This document shows, piece by piece, positions 28,497 through 38,810 of a stretch of DNA of 64,000 bases. A program made the translations under genes and the position numbers. The notes below the pieces were generated by a model. The model had not been told where the DNA came from. It did not search any database and was given only the letters and a program-made list of their open reading frames with translations. Origin of the DNA: Sergeia podlipaevii (taxonomy: Eukaryota; Euglenozoa; Kinetoplastea; Trypanosomatida; Trypanosomatidae); contig JASANZ010002269.1 of assembly GCA_030849805.1 (NCBI GenBank), forward strand, positions 1 to 64,000, written 5' to 3'. The first letter of the stretch is position 1. Every line of letters starts with the position of its first letter.

Positions 28497-29118
28497 ACGT
28501 CTCTGTCTTCCTCACACAGTGCTGTGACACAATGGCATACAGTGTGTCATGTGCGTTCCAGGCAAAACATCCTTTCACAGAGAGAACCAATCATAAAATT
28601 CAATGTATGAAAATATATATTTTTTTAAGTACTCCATGTGATTGTCAAGACGCGCATTTTTATGCGCTGATGTACTCGCTGGCTGTAATACGTCGACTTG
28701 TGGACCTCTTGTGGAGGGAGCTATTCTGTTCATTTCCTTGAGTTACATGCCATGGACATTTCTTCTACTTTCTCTCTTTCATTTTGGGTATTTTTTTTTG
28801 CTCTCTACTTACAACTGATTTCTTCTCCTTGAGGTTAGTTACACATCTATATATATATATATATATATATAGGCATACACACAATATTTTTATTTATTTT
28901 CTCTCTCACAAACGAAGGGAGCACAACGGGAAGAGATCTAGTTGCTTACTTCACTCATTTTTTTTAGTTATCTCTTTTTCTTTTTCATAATTGCTTTTTA
29001 TTGGAAGCGCATTTTTTTTTTTTTGCGTCTTACTGTTCCTTTGTCATATTAGCTCTCTCTCTCTCTCTCTTTCATCACGATAGTGACGTGTGTGTGCCGG
29101 TTGATTTCTTGGTGCTTA
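28497..29118. other. Intergenic region with TA microsatellite
   Basis: About 620 bases. A TA repeat of about 28 bases lies at 28845-28872 and T runs are at 28783-28799 and 29011-29023. It ends in the CT-repeat acceptor listed separately. No gene is recognised. Confidence 0.65.
29053..29083 (+). promoter_or_regulatory. CT-repeat polypyrimidine tract and splice acceptor for DNAAF11 homologue
   Basis: A (CT)9-type tract at 29053-29073 is followed by GATAG with AG at 29082-29083. The frame upstream of the ATG at 29119 begins with GTG overlapping this AG, so the mRNA cannot contain a longer N-terminus. The 5' UTR is 35 bases. Confidence 0.6.
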
Positions 29119-30510
29119 ATGCCTCGCATCACTCTAGAGCTCCTGCGTCGTCGTGCTGAACACAATGAGGGGTGTCTTAGCGACCTGAAGGAGGTGGCGC
29201 TTCATCAGCAGGACATCGAGAAGATCGAACTCATCGGGGACTGCTGCAGGCAGCTCGAGATCATTTATCTTTGCAACAACTATATTCCAAAGATTGAGGG
29301 CCTGCGACACTTGAAGTGGCTCAAGTACCTCAACCTTGCGGTGAACAACATTACTGTGATTGAAGGGCTAGAAGGTTGCGAGTCTCTCGAGCGACTTGAT
29401 CTCACCCTCAACTTTATTGCGGATCACACTACTGCTCAGCGCCTACTGGCGAACCCCGCCTTGGCGATACTGCATCTTACGGGTAATCCTTGTGCAAAGA
29501 CTCCTGGCTACCGCGCCTATATGGTGCACACACTCCCCCAACTGAAGGAACTGGACGGAGAGGAGATTATTCGCTCCGAACGCATCGTGGCTCGACAGGA
29601 GGAGGAGGACATCATTGAGGTGACAGAGGAGGCCGCGATGCGAACTCGCGAAGCCGAGCGTATCAAGACAGAGATGATTGCGAAAGGCATTGATCCTTTC
29701 CCGGCCAAATATAATGAATCAGGTGAGCGCGTCTACGGGCATACACCCGAGGAGCGACTCCAGATGCTTCGAGAGCAGCAGGAGCAGGAGGAGCGCAAAA
29801 AGAAGGAGGCTGCTGAGCCAGTGCCGGGGAGCATTTCGGCTCTTCACAAGGAGCTCAATAAGAAAACCGAACGACTGACGCCCGAAGAGGAGATGCAGAA
29901 GTACGGTCGGCTGCTCATGCGCAATGAAGCAAAGGTCCCTTTCACAATCGACGAGGACGGCACTGAGAGTCTTGTTGTCACGGTGAATCCTGGCAAGTTT
30001 CTTTCTACGACGCTGCTGAACGTGCAGGTGGAGGTGAACTGTGTGCGAGTGTACATTAAGGACAAGCTTCTTCAGCTACCCGTAGAATACGAACTTTCTG
30101 CTGACGCCGCGCAGGTGCAGCGCGCGGCGACAACAGGGCAACTGAAGATTACGGTTCCCTACGCACCTCACGAGCGGCAGCGTCACATTGGTATCCGTGG
30201 CCGACTTGCATCACTACAAGTTGATGAGGAAAAACAGCTGAGGCTCACCTCTGCCATGGTGCCCTCTGAAGCTGAGAATGAGAAGAAGAAGCAGCAGGAA
30301 GCAACCAAAGCAGAAGAGCTGCGCAAGGCTCTGCTTTTCCCAGAGGCCGATGCGGCGCGGCAGAGTAGCGCGGCTCACGAAGGCGGTAGTGTCAATGCAG
30401 CGGCGGCAGTGGAGGAACGCCAGGGCAGGCTAGTGGTGGAGCTTGCGTCTCACCCTATAGCCATCCCTAGTATCTACAATGAGTGCAACTCCCTCAATGA
30501 CATCGACTAG
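29119..30510 (+). CDS. Dynein arm assembly factor DNAAF11/LRRC6 (LRTP/TILB) homologue
   Basis: This 463-residue protein begins MPRITLELLRRRAEHNEGCL, the characteristic start of LRRC6/TILB/LRTP proteins. Leucine-rich repeats follow (LEIIYLCNNYIPKIEGL, LKYLNLAVNNITVIEGL, LERLDLTLNFI). They are closed by an LRRcap (HLTGNPCAKTPGYRAYM), a charged coiled coil (about 155-270) and a CS/p23-like beta domain (about 285-365, ending HIGIRG). The family acts in cytoplasmic preassembly of axonemal dynein arms; in T. brucei LRTP has also been linked to basal body duplication. The start is fixed by the splice acceptor 35 bases upstream and by homology. Length agrees with the family. Confidence 0.93.
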   Translation: MPRITLELLRRRAEHNEGCLSDLKEVALHQQDIEKIELIGDCCRQLEIIYLCNNYIPKIEGLRHLKWLKYLNLAVNNITVIEGLEGCESLERLDLTLNFIADHTTAQRLLANPALAILHLTGNPCAKTPGYRAYMVHTLPQLKELDGEEIIRSERIVARQEEEDIIEVTEEAAMRTREAERIKTEMIAKGIDPFPAKYNESGERVYGHTPEERLQMLREQQEQEERKKKEAAEPVPGSISALHKELNKKTERLTPEEEMQKYGRLLMRNEAKVPFTIDEDGTESLVVTVNPGKFLSTTLLNVQVEVNCVRVYIKDKLLQLPVEYELSADAAQVQRAATTGQLKITVPYAPHERQRHIGIRGRLASLQVDEEKQLRLTSAMVPSEAENEKKKQQEATKAEELRKALLFPEADAARQSSAAHEGGSVNAAAAVEERQGRLVVELASHPIAIPSIYNECNSLNDID

Positions 30511-31384
30511 TATATATTATTTATTAGTATTTTATCCAGTTACCTCGATACGCTCTTTTTAAGCGTTTTGAACGTGATCATCTCTGCTGTTCTGTTTTTG
30601 TCGCATGAAATTTTAAAATAACGTTAGCTCGTTGCGTTGTTAGCATGAGAGTTTTGACAGGTGTCGTGCAATTTTTTAATGAGCGCGAGAAATATATGTC
30701 AAGTCTTGTCGAGGTTGGAAGATAGACTTGCGAAAAAAGCTTTCATGTATATTAAATGTTTCCGTTTTGCCTTTCCAAGCACAATTTTTTTGATTACAGA
30801 TCATCTATTCTTGTTCACCTCCCAGTTGTGCGCTTTAACACATATGAGAAGAGATGGTAAACTGATTACATGTATAAATCAATCGAGTTTTTTTTTTTTT
30901 AACTTTGTCGCCACGCGGCTAGCACCACATTGTTGTTGTAGTTCCTACAGCTGCTCAACTATATTGAATGACTACCATTGTTCCATGCCTTTTTTTTGTC
31001 GTATTTCATGCTATGCTTTTTCTCGTACTCTTTTTTTGGAAAGTTTTTTTCTTTTAACTCGTTGGCTCCCCTTCTCCCTTCTTTTTTTGTCTTTCTCTCT
31101 TGCTTTCTGTCTAGGGAAAGAACAAGAAAAAGGCGATAAATAGTACGTTTTTTTTTATACATTTAAATAGTACTTATTTTTTGAATCTCTGAAGGTTACT
31201 TTTCTTTTTGTACCTCTTTCGCGATCTTCTTTTTTTTTTCTTTTCTTTTCCTTCCCTGCGCTCAGTTCTCCCTACCTATTTTTTTTTTTTTTGCTTCGTT
31301 AGGGGTAGGTAAGTCCTTATATACATATTTATTTATTTATACTACCCAGCTGTAAGCGAAAAAGAAAACAAAGAAAAGAAGGAA
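30511..31384. other. Long intergenic region
   Basis: About 875 bases with long T-rich tracts at 31145-31156, 31229-31250 and 31279-31292. Open frames here translate to F/S/L-rich peptides and are not credible genes. Confidence 0.65.
31262..31302 (+). promoter_or_regulatory. Predicted splice acceptor for the dynamin-like gene
   Basis: C/T tract from 31262 to 31300 with 14 consecutive T, followed by AG at 31301-31302. The predicted 5' UTR is 82 bases. There are other AGs nearer the start, so the site is only the first after the tract. Confidence 0.5.
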
Positions 31385-33481
31385 ATGGACCAGCTTATTG
31401 GAGTGATTAACGAGCTTCACGATGCCTTTGCTAATGTGAAGATGAACATCAAGCTCAACCTGCCACAGATTGCTGTGGTGGGTAGCCAGAGTTGTGGTAA
31501 GAGCTCCGTGTTGGAGTCCATTGTGGGGAAGGATTTTCTGCCGCGAGGCTCCGGTATTGTCACCCGCTGCCCCCTTGTGCTGCAGCTTGTTCAGCTTCCG
31601 AAGGACAATGACGAGGAGTGGGGCGAGTTTCTGCATGTCCCGAACAAGAAGTTTTTTGACTTTCAGGATATTCAGGATGAAATCACACGTCGCACGATTG
31701 AGGTGGCCGGGCCCTCCGCGATTACCGACAAGCCCATCAACCTCAAGGTCTACTCCAACCAGGTGCTCAATCTTACTCTTGTAGATCTTCCCGGCCTCGT
31801 CATGAACGCTGTTGGCGATCAGCCCAAAGATATTGATCGCCAGATTAAGGAGATGGTGACCCGCTACGTAGCGCCAAAGAACACTATTATTTTAGCCATC
31901 TCACCTGCCAATACCGATCTTGCCACGAGTCAATCGTTGCGTCTTGCCAAGCAGCTTGACCCAGAGGGTGTGCGCACCGTGGGTGTCCTCACCAAGATTG
32001 ACCTGATGGATAGGGGTACCGACTGCTTTGACGTTCTCACCAACAAGGTACTTCCTCTGAGACACGGTTTTGTCGGCGTGGTGTGCCGCAGTCAGCAGGA
32101 TATCAACGATCGCAAGACCATGAATGCTGCGCGTGATGCAGAACTCAACTTCTTTGCTAGTTCTTCCATCTACGCCTCCATCGCCGATCAGTCCGGCACT
32201 GTGTACCTGAGCCGCAAGCTCAACAATCTTCTTCTCGAGCACATCAAGTCGGTCATCCCAGATCTCAAGCAGCACGTGGATAAGCTCATGGAGGCCACGA
32301 AGAAGCAGATGGAGAAGCTGGGGATGTTCGAGCAGGAGAACATTGAGCCTAGCGCGCAACTCCTGTCACTCATCAAGCTCTTCAGTGATACACTCAACCA
32401 GACTATTGATGGCGGTATCACGGATGCGACAAAGGAGCTCCTTGGTGGTGCACGTCTTGACTACATCTTTCACGAGTGCTTTGCCGCCTATGTGGTCAGT
32501 CTCTCCGCCAAGAAGGACCTTACCGATGAGTACATCCGCATCAACACCCGCAACATGGCCGGTATGCACGCCACCCTGTTTCCCTCTGATCAGGTGTTCG
32601 TTGCTCTCTCCAAGCAGCAGATCAGCCGCCTCGAGGAGCCTTCTTTGAAGTGTGTGACGTTCGTATACGAGGAACTTATCAAGATCGTGGACATCTGCGC
32701 TGGCAAGATTGAACGCTTTCCCAAGCTCAAGCAGGCTGTCATTAACATTTGTCAGACAATGATGCTTGAGTACCGCTCCCCGACGTCCACCCACGTCCGC
32801 ACCATCATCAACGCTGAGCGAGGCTTCATTAACGTGAAGCACCCAATGATGGAGGAGCTGGCGCAGCGCGCTTTCCTCAACATGTACGGCAGCAACAGCG
32901 CTCCACAGCAGGGTGGTCAGCAGCAGCAGCAGCAGCAACAACAACAACCTGGTGCCGCCGGGCAGCCAGGGCAAGCCAGCACCGATCCCAAGGCCGCTGC
33001 GAATGCCAAGGACGACAAGAACAAGCCCAAGGATGCGAAGGACGCGAAGGACGCGAAGGATCCCAAGAAGTTTGAGAAGGAAAAGGATAGGGGTCTCATC
33101 GACTCTCTCGCCAACACTGGAGACAAGGGGAACATGACAGACGTGCCATCTCGTATCATGCTCGGCAACAGCATGACCGCGCATGAGCAGCACATGAACA
33201 ACGCCATTCGCGAGATGGTAGAGGGATACTTTGCGATTGTCAAGGGCAACATTGCGGATCAGATCCCAAAGGGTATTACTCTTCTCATGATCACACGCCT
33301 GCGTGAGGAGGTGTACGCGCGCCTGGTGCGAGAGCTCTACTCAGAGAAGACTGCCAAGGAGCTTCTCTCTGAGAACGCTAATGTGGCCGCCCAGCGCAAG
33401 GCCGCAAAGGAGATGATGGAGGCTCTCACCAAGGCCCAAAACGCTCTCAACAACGTTCGTGACTACACGATCGCTTCCTAA
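31385..33481 (+). CDS. Dynamin-like GTPase (DLP/DRP1 type)
   Basis: This 698-residue large GTPase has the DRP1/Vps1-like plan. The GTPase domain starts at the N-terminus: P-loop GSQSCGKSS (about 32-40), RCPLVLQL, DLPG at about 134-137 and TKID at about 203. A middle/stalk region and a C-terminal GED (about 610-698) follow. There is no PH domain. A variable insert at about 510-565 has a glutamine run, then APGQ-like sequence and repeats of KDAKDAKD. Kinetoplastids use one or two such proteins for mitochondrial fission and endocytosis. The ATG is the first in frame and fits the family start (MDQLIGVINELHDAF). Confidence 0.96.
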   Translation: MDQLIGVINELHDAFANVKMNIKLNLPQIAVVGSQSCGKSSVLESIVGKDFLPRGSGIVTRCPLVLQLVQLPKDNDEEWGEFLHVPNKKFFDFQDIQDEITRRTIEVAGPSAITDKPINLKVYSNQVLNLTLVDLPGLVMNAVGDQPKDIDRQIKEMVTRYVAPKNTIILAISPANTDLATSQSLRLAKQLDPEGVRTVGVLTKIDLMDRGTDCFDVLTNKVLPLRHGFVGVVCRSQQDINDRKTMNAARDAELNFFASSSIYASIADQSGTVYLSRKLNNLLLEHIKSVIPDLKQHVDKLMEATKKQMEKLGMFEQENIEPSAQLLSLIKLFSDTLNQTIDGGITDATKELLGGARLDYIFHECFAAYVVSLSAKKDLTDEYIRINTRNMAGMHATLFPSDQVFVALSKQQISRLEEPSLKCVTFVYEELIKIVDICAGKIERFPKLKQAVINICQTMMLEYRSPTSTHVRTIINAERGFINVKHPMMEELAQRAFLNMYGSNSAPQQGGQQQQQQQQQQPGAAGQPGQASTDPKAAANAKDDKNKPKDAKDAKDAKDPKKFEKEKDRGLIDSLANTGDKGNMTDVPSRIMLGNSMTAHEQHMNNAIREMVEGYFAIVKGNIADQIPKGITLLMITRLREEVYARLVRELYSEKTAKELLSENANVAAQRKAAKEMMEALTKAQNALNNVRDYTIAS
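32919..33068 (+). repeat. Coding low-complexity repeats in dynamin insert (CAG/CAA and GGAC/GCGAAG units)
   Basis: CAGCAGCAACAACAA-type triplets near 32919-32946 encode glutamines. A nine-base tandem unit encoding K-D-A lies near 33031-33060. Both lie in the B-insert of the dynamin-like gene and are likely length-variable. Confidence 0.75.
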
Positions 33482-33490
33482 AGTTCACAG

Positions 33491-33524
<34 letters not shown>

Positions 33525-34727
33525 GAGTAACGATAGTGCGATGTTACTCTATTTTATTATTATTTTTTACCCTTATCCAGACCTCACATGAGTGATTGCT
33601 GTGGTGCGCGCGTGTTTATTATTATTATTATCATTTACGATTATCGTTTGGATTGCAACCATCATATATATATATATTCATGTGTTTGGTTCTGTCAGTG
33701 GTTTATTGCCTCTCTTGTGGTTGCGTAGCTCTTATATTGAGACAATTAGAGGAGAAAAAAGGGAGAAAAAAAGAAAGAGTGAGCAAAATATAGAAGTTTC
33801 AACACGAAAAATGGGTGAGGAAAGAGAAAATGGACGATGCCATATATTATTGTTGTATTGTCGTTTCTTTTTTTTTTCTCGTTTTCCTCCGCTGTAGCTC
33901 TCCGTGGGCGGGAATGAAAAGGGGAGGAGAGAGATGCACTACTAGAGTACGTTCACCCGCTATGATAGTGATGATACCTATGATTATTATCATTATTATT
34001 ATGCAATGAATGCAAGCTTCTCGCCTCTTCTTCTGTTCTTTTTTTCTCTCCTGGGTGCTTCAAAATGCGGCGGTAAGAGAAATGTAGCGGTCACTGCTTT
34101 TGTTTACCGCAAGAGATGAATAAAATGGAAATGAATGAGGAAAGGAAAAAAAAAGCTCCAAAAAGAAGAAGTTTGGATATGCTCCCTTTGGATCACTAGC
34201 AGTCCACCCATTTTGCATATGCTTATTGTTTAGGGTCGGGATGATTACTTTGCCTCTTCAAAGCGTCATTGGTCTCCTTCCCTCATTCCCAGTTTTGTCG
34301 TCTCATCTGCGTTATCTTTTTTTTTTTCTTTGTCATTTCAATGATTTTCTGTTCTTATTCTTCATTTATTTTTGTTTCTCTATTTATATAATACCTCTCT
34401 ATATATATAGTTAGATTCTGCACATTCAAAGTCAAACCTGAGGGGAGAAAAAGTGCATTTATCGCTTAGTTGGTGTTTTGGTGAGTTTGTGGTTACCCAC
34501 ATCTTTAACGTAGTAAGACTTCCTGCCCAACTCAGAAAAATTGTTTTCCTTATAATCTGCATTGCATTCAGCACTTGCTTTAGATAAATTTATAGCTGCT
34601 GCTGCTGTTTTTTTTTTTTTTTTTTTAGAACCACACATACACGTGTACACATACAAGAGGCAATAACAGCAGCGTACAAAAATACCAAAAAAAAAAGAAG
34701 GAAAGAAAGGAAAAGGATTTAATAAAC
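33482..34727. other. Long intergenic region between dynamin and surface protein genes
   Basis: About 1250 bases. A TG microsatellite lies at 33494-33523, TTA repeats near 33616-33630 and 33983-34001, and TA repeats near 33664-33677. A T run at 34609-34626 is followed by AG and an A-rich leader up to the ATG. No gene is recognised on either strand. Confidence 0.65.
33494..33523 (+). repeat. TG dinucleotide microsatellite
   Basis: About 15 tandem TG units directly downstream of the dynamin stop codon, in the presumed 3' UTR. Confidence 0.9.
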
Positions 34728-37700
34728 ATGCCAATCTCGTGCTTCTCTCAGCGCTTTCTTGTGGCGCTGCTGCTAGTGCTTGCTACATCCCTCCTCCTTA
34801 TCGACACTGTAGCAGCGCAGCAGGACCAACGACTTCCTCGTTGCGTAGAGGATGGCTCCGTTTATCTGGTGGAAGCAGGGACGGTCTCCTTTGGATCAAT
34901 CAGCAGCAGCGCAGATACACCGTGCGCGGACCCCTACAGCGGAGTGCGGAGTCTAGAGATTGTGAGCCAGCCCACCGCACCCAGTCTCGTGTACGCGTAT
35001 GGAAGCTGGACGTACTTGTTTGGTGCTTACACGGCGGATGGCAACACGGTTGCTAACGATGACCTCAGTTTCACAGCGATTGCGTTGTGTAATGATGTGG
35101 CAGTGTGCGAGGCAATCATTCGCTACGTCGCCACTCCCAAGGACGAAGAGGAGAAGGATGACAGCAGCGGCACTATCGAGACCTCTACAATGGCGCCTTC
35201 AGTAAAGCCGTTGTATCCGCTTTGCAGCACCTCGGCAGTATCGCGCGTATACCCTCCGAGCTCCACGCGCACCGACGCTTTTCCGTTAGACGTACAAGCA
35301 ACGGAGTGCAATTACATCGCTGAAATCACTTCTCAGCCCTCCATCGGCTATGCGGCGGTAATGTTGCCCCGCTTTCCACTTCAATACGTCTTTGCTACAT
35401 CCGGTATAGACGAGGATGCTCAGCTCAACACGACGCTGCCGTATACGGTGTCCTGTGAGGGCGAAATTATATGCGAGGATGCGGTTACTATTGAATTGCG
35501 CGAGACCGCTGATGCGTGCCCGAATTCAGATATCTCTTATACCGTGAAGCCTGGTACGCAACTCAGCGACACACTGAGCACAGGAGCACAATGCGCGGGC
35601 GACTATCGAGCCAGAGTACGTGCCTCCACCGTGCTCTCTCCCGGAACTCTTCCACCCGCCAGCATGGAACTCTTCTTTGTGTCGGGCCTCTTCTTCACTT
35701 ACACTGCGCCACAAAACGAGACCACCATCCTCATGAACATCCGCACTTACTGCGACGAGGAGCCTTTGTGCGATACAAATGTTACCATGATGGTCACCAC
35801 GGATAGTCCTCCTCCGCCGACGACGGATCAGCCGACCACAGCACCTCCCACCACAGATCCTCCTGTTCCGATCCCAATGTGCGGCCGCCAGTTCGCTTAC
35901 ACGGTGCCGGTTGGAAAGAAACTGCGAGGCACCTTTCATGTACCATTTGAGGGTGAGGAGGAGTGTGCCATTACCACTTACAATGCCCAGCGCAACAGTA
36001 CTCTTGCAGGCATCCTCGATGTGAACATAATTGGTGATTTTGTTTATGACGCACCAGAGGAGGAAGCCATTGACCAAGTGCTTGTCAGTGTGTACTGCGT
36101 TGCTACGCTTGTGTGCCGCGCACCGGTGGTCTTTACGGCCTTTACAGACTTGAATCCAACTCCTTCACCGACGAACACTGAACTACCCACCGAAGACCCT
36201 GTCCCCGCGTGTGCGAACGTGTACTACTACCAGACTGCTCCCGGTGTTGCCATCAGCGACTCGCTTGCTGGCGTACCTGGCCAGGATCCTTGCGCTCACG
36301 GTCGCTACTTCACTCTCACTTACCCCCCTCAGCTTGGCCGCCTCGAGCTCATGCCAGTGGGAGACTTTCTCTACATCCCCACAGCAGAAGAGGGCAACTA
36401 CGAGTTCACCTTCTCAATGTACTGCCTGAACCGCCTTACGTGCACTGGCAGCGCGTATCTACTGGTGTCTAACCGCTGGACGCTACCGCCTACCTCGCAG
36501 CGCCCCACCAGCACGCAGGGTCCTGCCGACATCACGCATCCACAGATCACCTGCAAGGGCACCTGCACCTCCAAGGCATGGCTTACATATCCAAAGCCTG
36601 CGATGTGGGACAACACTCCAGGCGCCGGGTATGCCCGCAAGGACGGTCATCCAGTGAACGGCATCACCGTCAGCTGGGCCAACAAATCGCTCATATTTTC
36701 GGTGTACACCATCATTGGCAACCTTGGCGTCCGCTTCCCTACCTTTGAGCCCATCAGCAGCGGCGCGGTGGGGCACAACTTCCTTCGACCCGAGGACCTT
36801 GTCGGCAGTATTGCTCCAAGCTCACCAGGTTTTCAGCTTGGCTGCCTTGCCTATCAGGGTATCACAGGAATGGGCGAGGATGTCTGGCACTGGAACACGC
36901 TCGGCAACGGCACCGGCACCGGCACTGTCGGCAGTATGTACAACGCGGGCCAGTCGTGGTATCAGAAATTTGGCGGCAAGCACGATCAGTGCGACACATT
37001 TGCAGACCCATGCCGCTACGCCCCGCTACTGACGCCTGCTAACGCTTCCGCGCCGAATGCCATTGGCAAGTGGACCATGAACGTTGACGATTGTGATGCG
37101 ACGTGGACCGGTGTCTTCCCACTGACGTCGCTTGAACAGCTCACAAAGTCCAACCGGGAGCCGGTATTCTCCTTCATCGCGGATAAGCAGGTGAAGGGCA
37201 CCCTCGTCACCGAGGCGGTGCGGCCTCACTCGTGGATTAACCCAGCAAGCGGATTTGACACCAACTACGACGGTCACGACATTATAATCACCATGAACCA
37301 GTTTGTCACAAGCACGGTCGACCCGCTTGACAACGGAGAGCCCTACTCCGTGGATGCGAAACTCTTTACATATCGCACCAATGGTGGTGACAATGGTCCT
37401 GGCGATCTCGCTTTTGGTATCAACATGCTCGTCTACCCCTATCTTCTCACACCCTCGCCAGAGGAGAAGCACCCTCGCCCTCTCGGTTTCAAGTGGGTTG
37501 AGCAGCACTGGGAAGCCCCAGATATGGAGCAGTGCCCCACGTGCACAGGCAGTCGCACAGACTGCACTGTGGACACTGACTTTAACGAGCACACGTACAC
37601 CGGCGAGTTTCCTGCGGGCAACTGCCCCAAGGGCGTTGGGCGGGTGATTCTCAGCAAAGGTCCCGCCACGCGCGAGGGCGAGTGCCCACCGCATGAGTCC

Positions 37701-38810
37701 GTCTTCTACAACCGCTCCGGCTTCTCCCCTACGTACAAGTGCGAGACTAGCTACCAGAATTTAACCCTCCGTGGCGTCATCCCCGGGAGTGGCGCCCTCA
37801 CTGAAGCGCAGGCACGCCGGTTCTTCCTGCAGGGCAGCATCGTCGTGGAGGTACTGCTGCCCAACGCAGCACTCATTCGCGTGGAGTTGCGGCTTTCGCT
37901 TTACGTGGCGCGTTTGGCGCAAGATACGGTGGCGGCACAGGGAGGTCTTCTGGTCTGCCGCAGTGGAGGGTACTGGCCAGTGCTTGATCCTCTTGGCCAC
38001 TCACTCGCCGATTCACCTTTTGAGCTTAGTACGAGCCCTGTAGCAGAGCTGTGCGTGGATGCCCTAAGCACAACCTTTGGGCCTGATGATTGGGCTGTGT
38101 TTACGCTTTCCCTGCCCGGCCTCGTTGCAGAGCAAGTGCAGGTGTCCCGGGCGTATCTGCTGGATGTGACAAGTGGTGAGCGGGTGTTTGTGTACTACCG
38201 CGACCCTTCCACCGGGGAGGCTACTTTGCCACCACCCGCGCTAGGGTACTGGTGGGCACGTTCTCATTCCTACTTGGCATTCCGCGACCTCTCTGCCCGC
38301 GTGGTCAACCGCACCATTGTCGGCGTCAAGGGCACCGCCCCCGTTCCTCGCCCCCCTGGCGCTCTCGAGGACGTGCTCTACGCCTTTACCTTTGTTCCAG
38401 GTGCGTATGGCGCGAACGCCACCATCGAAGTGGTGATTGACGCCGTCATTACGATCAACGGGCGTGCTAGCACCAACACCTTTAGTCGTCCTCTGAACAT
38501 AGCCCCGTATCTGACTCAGGTGAGTCGAGATGGACCAGATATCCGCGACGAATCGCACCGCCGCGACGACTCCAAGGGTGACTTTTATGCGATTGGCGTC
38601 ATTGCAGGCGTCACGGTGGTACTTGTTGCTACAGCGGTGTTTTTCATGTTTGCGGATAATAGTCGTCCACTGCCCAAGTGGGTGCCAAGAGGCAAGCTTA
38701 TCAAGAAGACTGTGCTGTCTATTCTGCCAACTGGCCTGAAGCCGAAGAAGAAGACGAAGCGCATAAAGCACAAGGACATGTACGATGCGATGAGTTCTGG
38801 TAAATATTAA
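34728..38810 (+). CDS. Large type I membrane protein with five cysteine repeats, function unknown
   Basis: The protein has 1360 residues. An N-terminal signal peptide (about 1-30) and one C-terminal membrane segment (about 1285-1307, IGVIAGVTVVLVATAVFFMF) bracket a large ectodomain; a basic tail of about 50 residues follows. Residues about 35-600 contain five repeats of about 100-120 residues, each with a cysteine near its start, one in the middle and a closing CX5C pair (CNDVAVC, CEGEIIC, CDEEPLC, CVATLVC, CLNRLTC). The repeats resemble cadherin- or Ig-like beta domains, separated by Thr/Pro-rich linkers that look O-glycosylated. Residues about 600-1280 are a second, different, cysteine-containing region with several N-glycosylation sequons. 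I do not recognise the family; a surface, flagellar or endosomal receptor or adhesin is possible. Confidence 0.8.
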   Translation: MPISCFSQRFLVALLLVLATSLLLIDTVAAQQDQRLPRCVEDGSVYLVEAGTVSFGSISSSADTPCADPYSGVRSLEIVSQPTAPSLVYAYGSWTYLFGAYTADGNTVANDDLSFTAIALCNDVAVCEAIIRYVATPKDEEEKDDSSGTIETSTMAPSVKPLYPLCSTSAVSRVYPPSSTRTDAFPLDVQATECNYIAEITSQPSIGYAAVMLPRFPLQYVFATSGIDEDAQLNTTLPYTVSCEGEIICEDAVTIELRETADACPNSDISYTVKPGTQLSDTLSTGAQCAGDYRARVRASTVLSPGTLPPASMELFFVSGLFFTYTAPQNETTILMNIRTYCDEEPLCDTNVTMMVTTDSPPPPTTDQPTTAPPTTDPPVPIPMCGRQFAYTVPVGKKLRGTFHVPFEGEEECAITTYNAQRNSTLAGILDVNIIGDFVYDAPEEEAIDQVLVSVYCVATLVCRAPVVFTAFTDLNPTPSPTNTELPTEDPVPACANVYYYQTAPGVAISDSLAGVPGQDPCAHGRYFTLTYPPQLGRLELMPVGDFLYIPTAEEGNYEFTFSMYCLNRLTCTGSAYLLVSNRWTLPPTSQRPTSTQGPADITHPQITCKGTCTSKAWLTYPKPAMWDNTPGAGYARKDGHPVNGITVSWANKSLIFSVYTIIGNLGVRFPTFEPISSGAVGHNFLRPEDLVGSIAPSSPGFQLGCLAYQGITGMGEDVWHWNTLGNGTGTGTVGSMYNAGQSWYQKFGGKHDQCDTFADPCRYAPLLTPANASAPNAIGKWTMNVDDCDATWTGVFPLTSLEQLTKSNREPVFSFIADKQVKGTLVTEAVRPHSWINPASGFDTNYDGHDIIITMNQFVTSTVDPLDNGEPYSVDAKLFTYRTNGGDNGPGDLAFGINMLVYPYLLTPSPEEKHPRPLGFKWVEQHWEAPDMEQCPTCTGSRTDCTVDTDFNEHTYTGEFPAGNCPKGVGRVILSKGPATREGECPPHESVFYNRSGFSPTYKCETSYQNLTLRGVIPGSGALTEAQARRFFLQGSIVVEVLLPNAALIRVELRLSLYVARLAQDTVAAQGGLLVCRSGGYWPVLDPLGHSLADSPFELSTSPVAELCVDALSTTFGPDDWAVFTLSLPGLVAEQVQVSRAYLLDVTSGERVFVYYRDPSTGEATLPPPALGYWWARSHSYLAFRDLSARVVNRTIVGVKGTAPVPRPPGALEDVLYAFTFVPGAYGANATIEVVIDAVITINGRASTNTFSRPLNIAPYLTQVSRDGPDIRDESHRRDDSKGDFYAIGVIAGVTVVLVATAVFFMFADNSRPLPKWVPRGKLIKKTVLSILPTGLKPKKKTKRIKHKDMYDAMSSGKY

